Origin: Aotearoamyces nothofagi
Lineage: Eukaryota > Ascomycota > Leotiomycetes > Leotiales > Tympanidaceae
Length of the DNA: 64,000 nucleotides
Assembly (NCBI GenBank): GCA_015345905.1
Contig: JADDTR010000003.1
Coordinates: forward strand, 992,001 to 1,056,000
Reading direction: 5' to 3'
The translations under genes were made by a program, and so were the position numbers. Shown in pieces: positions 23,459-34,334 of this stretch. The notes beneath the pieces are model-generated. The model ran no database searches, was not told the DNA's origin, and saw only the letters and a list, made by a program, of their open reading frames with translations. The stretch's first letter is position 1. Each line of letters begins with the position of its first letter.

Positions 23459-25564
23459 ATGCAACCATTCCATTCAGAGTCGGCGACTCTTCCTCGAGGT
23501 TTCCGGTTCCACTATCACGACGACGAGCGTCCAACGACACCCGATCCAGGACCGAGCACCGAACTGCAGCCTCCGCCTCCTCCGCGAGCTGCATGTCGAC
23601 TGAAGGTCAGGAGGCGCAATGTTTCGCAATTGTCGGGGCCGACTGAGAGCTTTCTGGCATCCGTCGCTGCCGCTGACATTCCCATTCCAACAATTGAATA
23701 CCCAACGATCAGACACGATGAAGTCATGGCTGACGAAGAAGACACTCCCCAGCCCGACAAGGGCTTCCTTGCTCCACTGACAACTGAGCTTCGTGCTTCG
23801 CCCCCCAAAACACCCGTACCACAAGACTTCACAATGGACGAGAGCATGAGCCACAGACCTGATTGGTATATGGAAGTGAGCTCGACTCCAGATGAGACCT
23901 TCAGCCGCCCTTCCTCTTCACTCTCGAATCCTTCCGATTACTCTGACGATTCATACTTCAGCGGAAGCCGGGTATCCAGGCCGTCTGACGATGGTAGCTG
24001 CACGAGTCCCGAGAGCGACGTCGCGGAGCCGTTTCCTTTTGCTGTTATTGGAAAAGGCAAAGAAATTGCAACGCGTCTGGATTACAACACCACTCCTACT
24101 CGTCAGTTTGGCGTCCTAAACTCGCATGTTCGGAGCAAGACTCGCAAGGATGCTAGATGGTCGAAAGATATGAACGATCACCTCTGGCAGACTTATCAAA
24201 TCTATCTTCAGGACCCAACTGTGACACCGTTCCGGATTGGTGCGAGTGCTGTCCCCCCCGAAGGCGTTATCCATCGAGTGGCAAGAGAGGCCAAGCGAAG
24301 CTGGAAGGGTGCAAAACCAGGTAATGGCTGCCGCCTGGCAAAGCAGCGTGCACGTAGCATACCAATTGAGTCGAGCACCGGCACTATCGGGCTTGTTGGC
24401 TCGCCAGATACAACAACCACCAGCAAAAGTGGTAGCCTCACCCCTACCGCCGAGGTGCCATCAAAGGTCTATACTCAGTGGCCGCATACCAGTGCTGCAA
24501 CTCGGCATCACCTTCGAGAATTATGTAAGAAGGATTCTACCTCTGTCAAGGCCCATCGCCATCTTCAATCAAACTCGCCAACCCCATTCACACAATTCCG
24601 GACCAGGGCCAAAGGCTGTCTCTACACTCCGGCCCATAGTCGCGACTCGTCATTTTCTACAAAGGAGATATCTTTGTCTCTGGTAACTAGTTCATCAGAG
24701 AGCATGCAACCTGATGGCCCGTTGGCGCAGTTGGCTGAATCAGCCAGTGCTCCAAATTTGAACTCTTTCACATATAAGCTCCTAGACGACAATATTGGGC
24801 TAGGACTTGGAATCAGTGTTAATGGGACGAATTCCCTTCGCCTCGGCTCTCCATTCTCTCCTCATACCTACAGCGCGAGCCCATCAAAGCCTTTCTATTC
24901 CCTACCACGGCCAGCACAATCAGGCGCGATGTCTGATAAGACATCTTTTACGGTGCCTCGGCTGCGATCGCCGGTTCAATTTGACGCAGCTCAGTCTCTA
25001 AACGGTACCCAGAAGCGTCGCGCTCAGCATTCTTTAGATGAAGAACTGAGTCCAAACGGTGCTGTACTTCGGCCAACTGTTCTGGATGAGCAGCTGTTCC
25101 GTAGACCGTCTGATAGCCATCAGCGGCGGGTCCGTAGTCGGGGTTATAGTCTTGGAGATGATGCCTTGGGTAATCGCATGCCCGGGCTTTTCGTTCCTAA
25201 AGGTCTTGTCAGCGACAACGCACCAAGTATTGAGGTCACCTCACCGTCAGTGAACTCTGCCTTGTGCTCCACCTTTGTGACGCCATCCCTTCTACCAGCG
25301 CCTACCTTCGACCCACCTCACCTTGACTCTTCATTTTTTGAGTCTGGAAATAAGACGTTTCCACGCAGATTATTCCAGCCATTGGAGAGCACAGCGACGA
25401 TGAAGAAACGTCCCTTCGCGACCATGCACCATTCCCGCCGATCTATCGAGTCATTCGACTTCGGTACCGGACCATCGCTACAATCAAGATTGAGCCAGCT
25501 CGACCAGAAACTGGCAGAAATCCGAGATAGAGAGGATATCAGCCGCACCAGGCCAAAGGGATAG
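23459..25564 (+). CDS. Ser/Pro-rich conserved fungal protein of unknown function
   Basis: Single exon; 701 residues from the ATG at 23459 (AAAATG context). The frame is open back to 23333, but that part looks like leader. Almost the whole protein is low complexity, rich in Ser, Pro and Thr, and probably disordered. One folded-looking block stands out at about residues 225-285: RKDARWSKDMNDHLWQTYQI, then DPTVTPFRIGASAVPP and HRVAREAKRSWKG. The tryptophan spacing resembles Myb-like helices, but I cannot assign it. The last 30 residues (LQSRLSQLDQKLAEIRDRED) form a likely coiled coil. I recall this block in uncharacterised ascomycete proteins, probably nuclear regulators; function unassigned. 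The unusually long repeat-rich leader upstream suggests translational or transcriptional control. Confidence 0.75.
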   Translation: MQPFHSESATLPRGFRFHYHDDERPTTPDPGPSTELQPPPPPRAACRLKVRRRNVSQLSGPTESFLASVAAADIPIPTIEYPTIRHDEVMADEEDTPQPDKGFLAPLTTELRASPPKTPVPQDFTMDESMSHRPDWYMEVSSTPDETFSRPSSSLSNPSDYSDDSYFSGSRVSRPSDDGSCTSPESDVAEPFPFAVIGKGKEIATRLDYNTTPTRQFGVLNSHVRSKTRKDARWSKDMNDHLWQTYQIYLQDPTVTPFRIGASAVPPEGVIHRVAREAKRSWKGAKPGNGCRLAKQRARSIPIESSTGTIGLVGSPDTTTTSKSGSLTPTAEVPSKVYTQWPHTSAATRHHLRELCKKDSTSVKAHRHLQSNSPTPFTQFRTRAKGCLYTPAHSRDSSFSTKEISLSLVTSSSESMQPDGPLAQLAESASAPNLNSFTYKLLDDNIGLGLGISVNGTNSLRLGSPFSPHTYSASPSKPFYSLPRPAQSGAMSDKTSFTVPRLRSPVQFDAAQSLNGTQKRRAQHSLDEELSPNGAVLRPTVLDEQLFRRPSDSHQRRVRSRGYSLGDDALGNRMPGLFVPKGLVSDNAPSIEVTSPSVNSALCSTFVTPSLLPAPTFDPPHLDSSFFESGNKTFPRRLFQPLESTATMKKRPFATMHHSRRSIESFDFGTGPSLQSRLSQLDQKLAEIRDREDISRTRPKG

Positions 25565-26162
25565 GGGCATCATACTGCGGTTACTTTATGTTTTTCACCA
25601 CGCTCTTACGAAATTTACGAATCATGTTCAGCCGGCGTTATCTGCACTCGGCATACCCGACTCCATATGGGCACCATCTCACACACAGAACCCGGTGTTC
25701 CTAGCATTTTGACCTTCACATCCATGCATAAGCTGGATCTTAATCGTGTGCCGTCACTCATTCCACATTTCTCTTTTTTTTTTTCTCATGACCTTGTTCT
25801 CCTACCCCTTTTTACGACTGATGACGACCTTTTACGACATGACCTTTTTTCCTGCTTGAGTTCTTCATGCCACACTTGTGGCAACAATTTTTTTTGATGG
25901 CTGTTCACGATATCATGACGCGGCATGACCCTGCATTTTGGGCGGGAACGAGACGAGTACTGGTACGGGAGGAGAATGGAGGTCTTACCTTTGCGGTGGT
26001 TGCTGGAGACTCTGTTTGAGCCCTGAGCCCTGAGCCCTTTTTTTTGATGTACCTAGACAACTCCTCCCCGCCTACACAGCTTCCCCTTGCGGGATTGTGA
26101 GACCGAGGGTGGGCGAATGGACGGCGTGGTGTATCTAGATTGCACTACAGAAAAGTCTCGTT

Positions 26163-26192
26163 TATATATATATATATTTATATATATATATC
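26163..26192. repeat. (TA)n microsatellite
   Basis: Near-perfect TA run of about 30 bases with one ATTTA interruption. Confidence 0.85.
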
Positions 26193-26467
26193 CTTGGATC
26201 CGTGCTCGTGACGTGACGTGACCGTGATGCTGTCATGAACCGAAGAGCATGCGTAGTAGTAACCCAGCGTCCCACCCATCCATCTACGTGCAGCACATCA
26301 CGTAGCCTGTGAAGATGCAAGACGGGACAAACAGACAGATGCAGAAGTCGGATCCGGAGCCGAGAGGGGGGGCGGCCGGGTCTTTTTCTAAAGTCCGAGC
26401 ATCTCGGGCTTCTCGGTGCGCGGCCTGCGCACCGAGGCAGCGCAGCTGTGAGGTACGTTCTGGAAGA

Positions 26468-26560
26468 GGATGGATGGATGGATGCGTGCGTGCGTGCGTG
26501 CGTGGATGGGTGTGGATGGGTGTGGGCAGGCAGGAACGCCACGCGCGCTGAGGGTGGATG
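26468..26560. repeat. (GGAT)n and (GCGT)n microsatellites
   Basis: Alternating blocks of GGAT, GCGT and GGATGGGTGT. This accounts for the open frames seen here. Confidence 0.8.
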
Positions 26561-27015
26561 GATGGATAGTGAGGAAGGTATCTAGATAGGGTGGTAAGAG
26601 AGCGGTATAGGAGCTACTGTGTTTACAGCGTTTGCAGTGTATACAGTATACAGTGCTTATCCCCGAGCCCGAAGCGTCGCAGCGTCCGAGTCACAGCCCA
26701 CGGGGGCGCAAGAGCAATTGCGACGACAACTCGCAGGGATCAGCCACACGAGCGGGCCCTAGACAGCCCGCGCCACACCCCGTCGCCTGCGTCTGCCTGC
26801 TCCAGCCACGCACGTGCGACGACTCTTCTGCCTGCCCACGCACCAGCCGACCGCGCGGCCACCCGTCGCGGCCGGCCATTCGCTGCTTCCAGGGCCTTCG
26901 TGGGCCTTCGTGGGCCTTCGCACGCCTGCCGCTACGCCACGACAGCCGGGTGCCTTATCGCATTTGCGGGGCGGCTTCACGTAAGTTCCCGTCTGCCTTC
27001 CGCGGGCGTCGTCTG

Positions 27016-27024
27016 TATATATTA
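27016..27024 (+). promoter_or_regulatory. TATA box of the Hsp20 gene
   Basis: TATATATTA about 164 bases upstream of the ATG at 27188, in otherwise GC-rich sequence. Consistent with a stress-inducible, TATA-driven promoter. Confidence 0.5.
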
Positions 27025-27187
27025 CGGGCCTGCGCTGCCCTCTCTGCCCCTCCTTCTCCCATCATCCTCCTCTCTTGCTTCGTACCGAAGAAGAAGAAAT
27101 CCTCACATCTATCTACCTACCCCACTACGACTCTGTATCCGACAGTGAACAGGCACATATACAAAGCTCGAATAGCCAGCCGCAATT

Positions 27188-28438
27188 ATGGCATACGATA
27201 GAGGTCACGCAGGCCCCTTCTGGGATTTTGTCCGCTCGCTCGACTCTCACAACCAGGGCGAAGGTGTTGACCATGCTGCTCGTCAAGAATACCATCCTTA
27301 CGAATACGCGCCCTTCGGTGCTTCCGATCTTCCACCATACGGCCCTCCTCCTGGCCCTCCTCACGGCCCTCACGGCCATCCTCACGGCCCACCTCCGCCA
27401 CCTCCGCCTCCACCTGCATATGGCCCAGGTATGTTTGGCCCATGGGGTGCTGGCCCGTGGGGTGCAAGCCCATTCGGAGGACCTCCCCACGGTCACCACC
27501 CTTTCGGTGGTGAAGGTTTCTACGGCCCTGGACGCGGTGGCGGGGGATGGGGGCGTCACGGAGGCCGTTTTGGCGGCCGCCGCGGAGATTTCCACGACGA
27601 CGATGGTGAGCCATCGCCGGACAACGAAAAGACTGACGCTCCTGAAGGTGAAGGCTCTGGCTCGGAAGCACCGGGCCCACGCGGCGACGAGAAATGGCAT
27701 GGACGTCGCGGAGGTTTCCGCGGCAAAGGAAGAGGCCCTCATGGATCTCGCTCGCCATCTCCTGACTTTGAGAAGCGCGATGGCCCTGAAGGAGAAGGAT
27801 CCGGCCCTGAAGGCCCTGGCCCGCACCGTCGTCCAAGACGCCACGGGCCCCATCATCGTGGCGGTTTCCATGGACGTGGAGGATTCCGCGGCCATAGAGG
27901 CCCGCCACCGTTCGGTGGCCCAGGAGGCCACAGAGGCCCACCACCACCACCATTCTCAGGAGGCCCGTTCGACATGTCGGCTCTAATTGCCGCATTTGCC
28001 AACCACCCTATCGCACAAGCACTGAAGACCTATGCTACACAATCAGGCCTTGGTGCCGAGCCCGAAACCGACGACGACGACTCCTTCTCTCCGCCAATCG
28101 ATGTCTTCAGCACTCCGGCAGCGTACGTGCTGCATGTTGCCCTTCCAGGGGCGAAGAAAGAGGACGTTGGCGTGAATTGGGACGCAGAAAAGAACGAGCT
28201 GAACGTCGCTGGTGTCGTATACAGACACGGCGACGAGGAGTTCCTCAAGTCACTGGCCAAGGGAGAGAGAAAGGTTGGCGTCTTTGAGAGAAGCATAAAG
28301 CTTCCTCTGGGAGAGGAAGAAAAGGAGGAGGTCGATGGAGACGCTATCTCAGCTAAGCTCGAGGACGGTGTCTTGGTCGTGACAGTCCCAAAGATTGAAA
28401 AGGAATGGACCGAAGTCAAACACGTCGACATTGTCTAA
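27188..28438 (+). CDS. Small heat-shock protein (Hsp20) with long Gly/Pro/His-rich N-terminus
   Basis: Single exon, 416 residues, roughly twice the usual fungal Hsp20 length. Residues about 1-35 start like other fungal sHSPs (GPFWDFVRSLDSH). Residues about 45-260 are low complexity: poly-Pro, GPPHGPHGHPHG-type tracts, FGG/GRGG motifs and repeated acidic blocks of the form EGEGSGPEGPGP. The alpha-crystallin domain starts near residue 300 (PPIDVFSTPAAYVLHVALPG), with VNWDAEKNELNVAGVV and the closing AKLEDGVLVVTVPK, matching the V-x-L/I-P-type core. sHSPs bind unfolding clients to prevent aggregation. The repeat-rich arm is unusual and resembles phase-separating sequences. Upstream there is a TATA box and one possible heat-shock element. 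Long open frames on the opposite strand are composition artefacts. Confidence 0.92.
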   Translation: MAYDRGHAGPFWDFVRSLDSHNQGEGVDHAARQEYHPYEYAPFGASDLPPYGPPPGPPHGPHGHPHGPPPPPPPPPAYGPGMFGPWGAGPWGASPFGGPPHGHHPFGGEGFYGPGRGGGGWGRHGGRFGGRRGDFHDDDGEPSPDNEKTDAPEGEGSGSEAPGPRGDEKWHGRRGGFRGKGRGPHGSRSPSPDFEKRDGPEGEGSGPEGPGPHRRPRRHGPHHRGGFHGRGGFRGHRGPPPFGGPGGHRGPPPPPFSGGPFDMSALIAAFANHPIAQALKTYATQSGLGAEPETDDDDSFSPPIDVFSTPAAYVLHVALPGAKKEDVGVNWDAEKNELNVAGVVYRHGDEEFLKSLAKGERKVGVFERSIKLPLGEEEKEEVDGDAISAKLEDGVLVVTVPKIEKEWTEVKHVDIV

Positions 28439-28717
28439 GGTATATCTCCCAATGAAGGGAATGGAGCAGTGGCGTTTTATTGTTGGAGGGAAATATTTTT
28501 ACAACTTGTGGTCTAACTGTCAGCGACTAATATTGGATATACTGCTATTGGAGGATTGGGTAGTAAACAATTATCAAAAAAAAGGGGGGGGGGAAATATA
28601 TAACCGTTGTCGACAGACGATAATAAAAAAAAAAACTTGAAGTCCTTTTGAATATCATCTTGTGAATGTGATGCGATGTGATTTTATCGGTGGATAATGG
28701 TTTTATCTTGATATCTA

Positions 28718-28927
28718 TAGAATGAACCAGTTTATAACAACAACCCTTTTTTATTATTTACAGTAATTAATTAATTAATTAATAATGATATCGTTATTTC
28801 AGCCCAGTTATTGACACCTGTAGAATGAACCAATTTATACAAATACCCCCTTCTCATTATTTACAGTAATTAATTAATTAATTAATTAATTAATTAATAA
28901 TAATCGTACCCGTTATTTCAGCCCAGC
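28718..28927. repeat. Two-copy tandem repeat of about 103 bases
   Basis: Both copies run from TAGAATGAACCA through a (TAAT)n tract to GTTATTTCAGCCCAG. Copy 1 starts at 28718, copy 2 at 28821. The (TAAT)n length differs between copies (longer in copy 2). Confidence 0.85.
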
Positions 28928-29237
28928 TCATAACACAACACAAAACCAACAACTACCCTTATATTTATTGTATAAAACAAAAAAAATTCATTTCCGACGG
29001 CGAGCGAAGAAGTATTTGCTTGCTAGCTAGACATAGAGAAAACCTGAAATGTCCTCTCTATGGGAACCAATCAATCAATCAATCAATCACTCAATTAAAA
29101 AAAAAAACATGGCTGATTCGCTCTCTCTCGAAAAAGCGGTATTTTGCTTGCCGGAGGGGGATTGGTGAAGAGACATTTTTTTTTTGGGAAATTGAAATTG
29201 TAATTGTAGGGCTGAGCTGATGAGCTGATGAGCTGAT

Positions 29238-29600
29238 GAGCTGGGTAGGGTAGGGAAGGGGAAGTATAGACTGCTGGCTGGCTGGCTGACTGGCTGCTCT
29301 TGGTGCTGGATCGATTTACTCTTTGGCAAGCTCTGGGCCCTGGACTGGTGGTGAGAGCTGCCTCTTGAATGCTGGGTAGGGAAGTATAGACTGCTGGCTG
29401 GCTGGCTGGCTGCTCTTGATGCTGGATCGATTTACTCTTTGGCAAGCTCTGGGCCCTGGACTGGTGGCGAGAACTGCCTCTTGTAATACTGGGTAGGGAA
29501 GGGGAAGTATAGACTGCTGGCTGGCTGGCTGCTCTTGATGCCGGATCGATGCCTTGACAAGCTCTGGGCCCTGGACTGGTGGCGAGAGCTGCCTGCCTCG
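29238..29600. repeat. Three-copy tandem repeat of about 120-130 bases
   Basis: Units begin GGGTAGGGAAG..AAGTATAGACTGC, pass through (GGCT)n and GATGCTGGATCGATTTACTC and end GCCCTGGACTGGTGG. Starts are near 29238, 29371 and 29489. Copies differ in (GGCT)n number and small indels; the third lacks the middle TTTACTCTTTG segment. Confidence 0.85.
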
Positions 29601-30072
29601 GCTGTACCTCGGAGGGGCTTTCCTGTGGCAGGTTCGAGCTAAGCGTGGATCACCATCGTCCCCAGGACAACCTTAGCCCGCCCTATTATCTTTCCAAAAT
29701 CAACGAACAACTTTACGAAAATTATCGCTGCTTCCTGCTCCGTCATCCTCTCGCAATATCCGCTCGCCCTCGACTCTTCGAGAGCGCAGTATTTCCCAGA
29801 ACCTCTTTTGGTGATCGGCGTCGATAACGATTAGGCTACAGAGCTCCTCGGCGCTTTGAGCACACGACGTCATTGCGCCACAGCCCTGCAACAAGAGGAC
29901 AACACGACCTTTGACGCGGTGTATCGTCATAGTTGAGATATTTAATTCTTGACAGGTGTTGTAGCTGCGTTGCTGTGTCTCAGGGCATATTGCGACCAAG
30001 GTTCTCTTTGTGTAGCATTCGCTGATAGTCGCCTTCGCCTCTCAATCCTCTTTCCATCTACCGTCTACCATC

Positions 30073-32500
30073 ATGTCAGATACGGAGAGTCTTGACTACT
30101 TGCAGAAAGGCTTTGACCCGTCGTCTCTAACAGTCCCACGACTCCGATCTATCCTAGTCTCGCACAACATTCCATACCCAGCGAGCGCGAAGAAACCGCT
30201 CCTCATTGAGATCTTCACCGACAACGTGCTCCCGCAATCACGCAAGATCCTCAACGCTCGATCAAGAGCAAGGAGAACGAGCAAAGGTATCACGAATGCC
30301 GATCGCTCCGAAGACAGCCCGGCTGTCGATGAAGAATCAATGCCCCCGCCTCCAACACCACGTTCGCGATCCGCGAGAAAACCTTCGAGAGTCAAGGCGG
30401 AGGATAGTGAGCCAGAGACACGGTCACGGTCGAGATCCCCAGTAAAGCGTACGCCGCGTGCTAGCAGCAGCAGCAAACACGCTAGAGCCTCTGATACTGA
30501 AACCGGCACCGAAGCCGATGGCCTGAGGAAATCAGTGCGGAAGAGTAGGAAGAGTGAAGGGCCGAAAATCAAAGCTGAAGAGCTTGATGATGACTTGCCT
30601 CTCAGACGTGGGGAGGGGAGTGTTTTTAGCTATGATAATCCTTTCCAGAGTGGCAGCTCTCCCCTTTCAGGCGCACGTACGCCGAGCGGTGAAAGCAGAC
30701 GGAGAACTGTGACTGGTACTACCAAGGACCCGCATCGTAGGAAAAGCAGCGCTACAGCAAGGAGACGGACCGAGATACATCAAGCCGATGACGATATCAA
30801 GCCTCCGACGTCGAAAACCTTTGAAATTCCCGTCAGCCAGCTTAATGGCCTCAAAGATGTTGATGATAATGGAGTTGAAGCAAGCGAGGAGTTTACTCCC
30901 GAAGAGCAACTAGAGCTTGTTCGCGAGCGCTCTGTGAACGGAGACAACGCACTTGGGCCTCGACGACCCAAAAAGAAGACCAAGGGAGGTAGCGCAACCG
31001 GGCCTGTCTGGGTCATCCTTCTTACCTTACTTGGAGGTTACGCAACATGGTACAGACAAGAAAAACTCGCAGTTGGCTATTGCGGCGTTGGACGACCCGC
31101 GAACCAGCTCATCTCATCAAAGGTCCAGATTCCTGATTGGGCAGTCGTACTTGCTGAACCACAATGCGAGCCCTGCCCACAACACGCCTACTGCTTTGAG
31201 AAGCTCGAGACTCAGTGTGAGCCAGACTTTCTATTAAAACCACATCCGCTTTCACTAGGCGGATTAGTGCCGTTACCTCCGACTTGTGAACCTGATGGAG
31301 AGAAAGTTCGCAGAGTCAAGGTTGTAGCCGACCGAGCCGTAGAAGAGCTGAGAGAGAGAAGGGCAAAGTGGGAATGCGGTGACTTGGTTGATGACAGTGG
31401 AGTTCTCGCGACAGCCGTTGAAATCGACGCGGAAGATTTGAAGCAAGAGGTCAGCAAGAAGAGAAGAAAGGGAATGGGAGAGACGGAGTTCGAGGAGCTC
31501 TGGGCAGGCGCTATTGGAGAGATCAAGGGAAGAGAGGAAGTCGAGGTTGTGGAAGACGGGTAGGTTTTACTTTCCTTGGTCCGACTCGTTGCACTTTTCT
31601 TTGTGTTTTTCTTTTTTCTTTTTTCGTTTGGTGTTTGATGTTTAATATTTCTTCATTCTGTACCTGGACATGGGTCTCATTGCGCCAATCTCGACGGCGT
31701 TGCCTTAAAGCTCTGACCTGTCTTTACGGATTTCATCCGCTGTGAAGCCGTCTTTGCTGGCTTATTTGCCCCCCTGACAATGTCATGGGTGACTTCTTTC
31801 AATTCCAATCTTGCTACTCTGTCAGCTTTACCACCTATATATACAATCATCTGACAGCACGGACACTAATCAGGTTCCTCGTCCAACCTACAGAGCAGCC
31901 GGCACCATTCATACCCGCCTTTGCAGCACATCCCTCGCGAGAATCCCATTTACCTGTGCCATCAGACGATCATTCAGACTCGCGCTGGCAAGACATCGCC
32001 TCGAAATTGCTACATTAGGTTTTCTTGTGGCTTTGGCCTTGTACGCTCGTCATAGGTGGACAAGCTACACTACTACCATTGCTGCAGTTCCAGGCCTCGT
32101 CTCTCTGACGCTTGATCGCCTCGCATCTCAAGCTGCTTTGCACGCCCAGGATAGAGAATCCTTTCCCGAGAGCTATATCTCGATAGGCCAACTTCGTGAT
32201 GATGTCCTACGTGACGAGCACTCTGTATCAAAACGCGAAGCTCTTTGGAGCCGTGTCAGGACGATCGTAGAGATGAATGCTAATATCCGAGCAAGCCAGC
32301 GTGAGGATCGAAATGGCGAGATCTCTCGAGTGTGGGAATGGATTGGTGCGGTGGGTACCATTGAGAATGAGGAACGACGCAGAAAGAGTGGACGTGTCAG
32401 TTGGGGTGCGTATGGTGCAGCGAGTAGTCCTGTCAGTGGGAGTGACGAAGGACCTGAGGTCGTTCAACAGAAGTGGCAGGAGGGCCGGCCTATCTATTAA
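30073..32500 (+). CDS. SRC1: Src1/Heh1-type inner nuclear membrane protein
   Basis: Two exons, 30073-31559 and 31927-32500; 686 residues, normal for fungal Src1. The N-terminus has the HeH (LEM-like) helix-extension-helix motif (FDPSSLTVPRLRSILVSHNI). A long basic/Ser-rich nucleoplasmic arm with likely nuclear-localisation runs (RRPKKKTK) follows. TM1 is at about 310-328 (GPVWVILLTLLGGYATW), the lumenal cysteine-bearing MSC domain follows (CEPCPQHAYCFEKLETQCEPD), and TM2 at about 521-537 (LEIATLGFLVALALYA) returns the C-terminal winged-helix part to the nucleoplasm (REALWSRVRTIVEMNANI). In yeast this protein tethers telomeres and rDNA and helps ESCRT surveillance of nuclear pores. The 367-nt intron is several times longer than the others here; reading into it stops at once (TAG at 31561). 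Confidence 0.9.
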
Positions 32501-32989
32501 TAATATAGGAGAGATCTCCTGAAGGGGTTGTAAGATTGTTTCGTTTGTGTCTTAATATTCAAGGACAGGGATATCCTTCCCTTGGTACCTGGCGTTTGAG
32601 TTTATCGATAACTAGTATCGTAGTCCTCGTGATAGTACTAGGTAGTACCAAATATATTGACTGTAGTATTACTTGCAATCCTCGTTACTCTTGAATTCCT
32701 CGAGGCTAAAGGCCATGTCAGTAAGCGGCGAAGGTTATTCAAGTTATTTCTAGGCCGATATACTACATCTACTCACTCTGTCTTGCAGCTCAGAAATATG
32801 TTGCATGGTTTTGAGTCCCGCTTCTAACCCACCAAGCACGTGACCCATGCACGGGCCCCACTTCGCGGATGACTCGATTGGCGATATCAAACTTCTAAAA
32901 AAATCCCCAAGAAAGTTCACAACAGCACTACCCTCTAGAGATCGCCAAGGTCGCAGTGGAAGCAGTGGAAGTCCGAGAGCCCGAACTCG
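32501..32989. other. Intergenic spacer
   Basis: About 490 bases between the Src1 stop and the tyrosyl-tRNA synthetase start. No structured feature; the out-of-phase frame from 32847 is not a gene. Confidence 0.5.
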
Positions 32990-34334
32990 ATGGCGAACGC
33001 ACTATCCCCCGAGGAGTCGGTCGCGCTCATCAAGGCGAACCTGGCTGAGGTTCTCAACGGAGAAATCATCGACGACGTGATCCTGAAGGAGAAGCGGCCC
33101 CTCAGGGTCTACTGGGGCACGGCAACGACAGGACGGCCTCACTGCGGCTACTTCTGGTAAATACCAACGCCCGCCTCTGTCTTTTCATCTAATCTTATCA
33201 GTAGTCGAAAAGCCCCACGGTCAAGATCGCGGAACTCCTCGCCGCGGGGTGCCATGTGATCGTGCTCCTGGCCGACATCCACGGCTACCTCGACAACATG
33301 AAGGCGCCCCTCGAGCTCGTCGAGTACCGCGCGAAGTACTACGAGCGCATCGTCAAGTCGATGCTGCGCTCGGTGGGCGTGGACATCGACAGGCTGGAGT
33401 TCGTGCTCGGCAGCTCCTACCAGCTGAACAAGGAGTACACGATGGATCGGTTCAAGCTCGAGGGCATCACGCGCATCTCGGTCGCGCAGAAGGCGGGCGC
33501 CGAGGTGGTCAAGCAGACCGACGACCCCACGCTCGGCGGGCTCATCTACCCGCTCATGCAGGCCCTCGACGAGCAGTACCTGGACGTCGATGCCCAATTC
33601 GGCGGCGTCGATCAGCGGAAGATCTTCACGTTTGCCATGGAGAACCTGCCGAAGATCGGCTACAAGGTGCGCGCGCACCTGATGAACACCATGGTTGCGG
33701 GACTCGGCGAGGCGGCGAAGATGAGCTCCAGCGATCCCGACAGCAAGATCGACTTGCTGGATACGGCGTCAGGAGTAGAGAAGAAGCTCAGGAAGGCAGT
33801 CTGCGTGCCGAAGCAGGTGGAAGGCAACGGGGTCATCGCGTTCGTGGAGCACGTTATCCTGCGCGTGCTATCGCTGAAAAGCGGAGGCAAGCCGCGCTTT
33901 GTCGTGGAGCGAAGAGATGCCGAGCCATTGGTCTACGAGACCGTGCAGAAGCTGAAGGACGACTACGAGGCAGATATTGTAAGCTTCCTCACCCGCCCCC
34001 CCCTGCGCGAAACCATACTAACCCAGCCCACCAGCTCACCCCGCAACTACTCAAGGCCGCCCTCACAAAATCGCTAAACGAGCTCCTCGACCCCATACGA
34101 GCAGACTTCGAAGCCTCGGAGGAGTGGCAGGCCATCGAGAAGCAAGCCTACCCGCCGGAGAAGGCGGCTGCGGCTGCGAAGACCAAGAAGCCAAAGGACA
34201 AGGGCGACCCTGCCAAGCGCGCCGCGGCGGCGGCGGCGAGAAAGGGCGCGGCGGCGCAGCCACAGCCGGGCGGGCACGCGGAGGGCGGCGCGGAGGACTC
34301 GCTGAAGGAGCTGCATCTCGAGGCGCGAGCGTAG
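32990..34334 (+). CDS. TYS1: Tyrosyl-tRNA synthetase, cytosolic
   Basis: Three exons, 32990-33156, 33213-33978 and 34035-34334; 410 residues, close to yeast Tys1 (394). It attaches Tyr to tRNA-Tyr. The HIGH-like motif is split by intron 1: exon 1 ends TGRPHCGYF and exon 2 resumes [24 protein letters not shown] after an AAAAG acceptor. Other family blocks are [36 protein letters not shown] (the Q-x-x-D tyrosine pocket), and the class I KMSKS loop written [12 protein letters not shown]. The C-terminal tail is Lys/Ala-rich, as in other fungal enzymes. The joined residue at intron 1 is Cys where I would expect Val. Third positions are almost all G/C, as fits high expression. Confidence 0.94.

Larger units (their letters stand above)
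25565..27187. other. Intergenic region with simple repeats and Hsp20 promoter
   Basis: About 1.6 kb. It contains T-rich 3' flank (25770-25900), a TA dinucleotide run (26163-26192), GGATG/GCGTG repeats (26468-26560) and a GC-rich leader before 27188. A perfect minimal heat-shock element dimer (nTTCnnGAAn) occurs at about 26457-26466, some 720 bases upstream of the Hsp20 start. No gene supported. Confidence 0.5.
28439..30072. other. AT-rich and repeat-rich spacer
   Basis: About 1.6 kb between the Hsp20 and Src1 genes. It contains poly-A/T, a two-copy 103-base repeat and a three-copy GGCT-rich repeat, described separately. No gene supported. Confidence 0.55.

Noticed and set aside
27125-27995. 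Two long antisense open frames (over 260 codons) across the Hsp20 gene
   Set aside because: They mirror the GC-rich Gly/Pro/His repeats of the sense gene, have no family signature and lack their own promoter-like region.
33249-34077. Alternative frame across the tyrosyl-tRNA synthetase gene
   Set aside because: A different frame over exon 2; only the third exon uses that frame legitimately after splicing.
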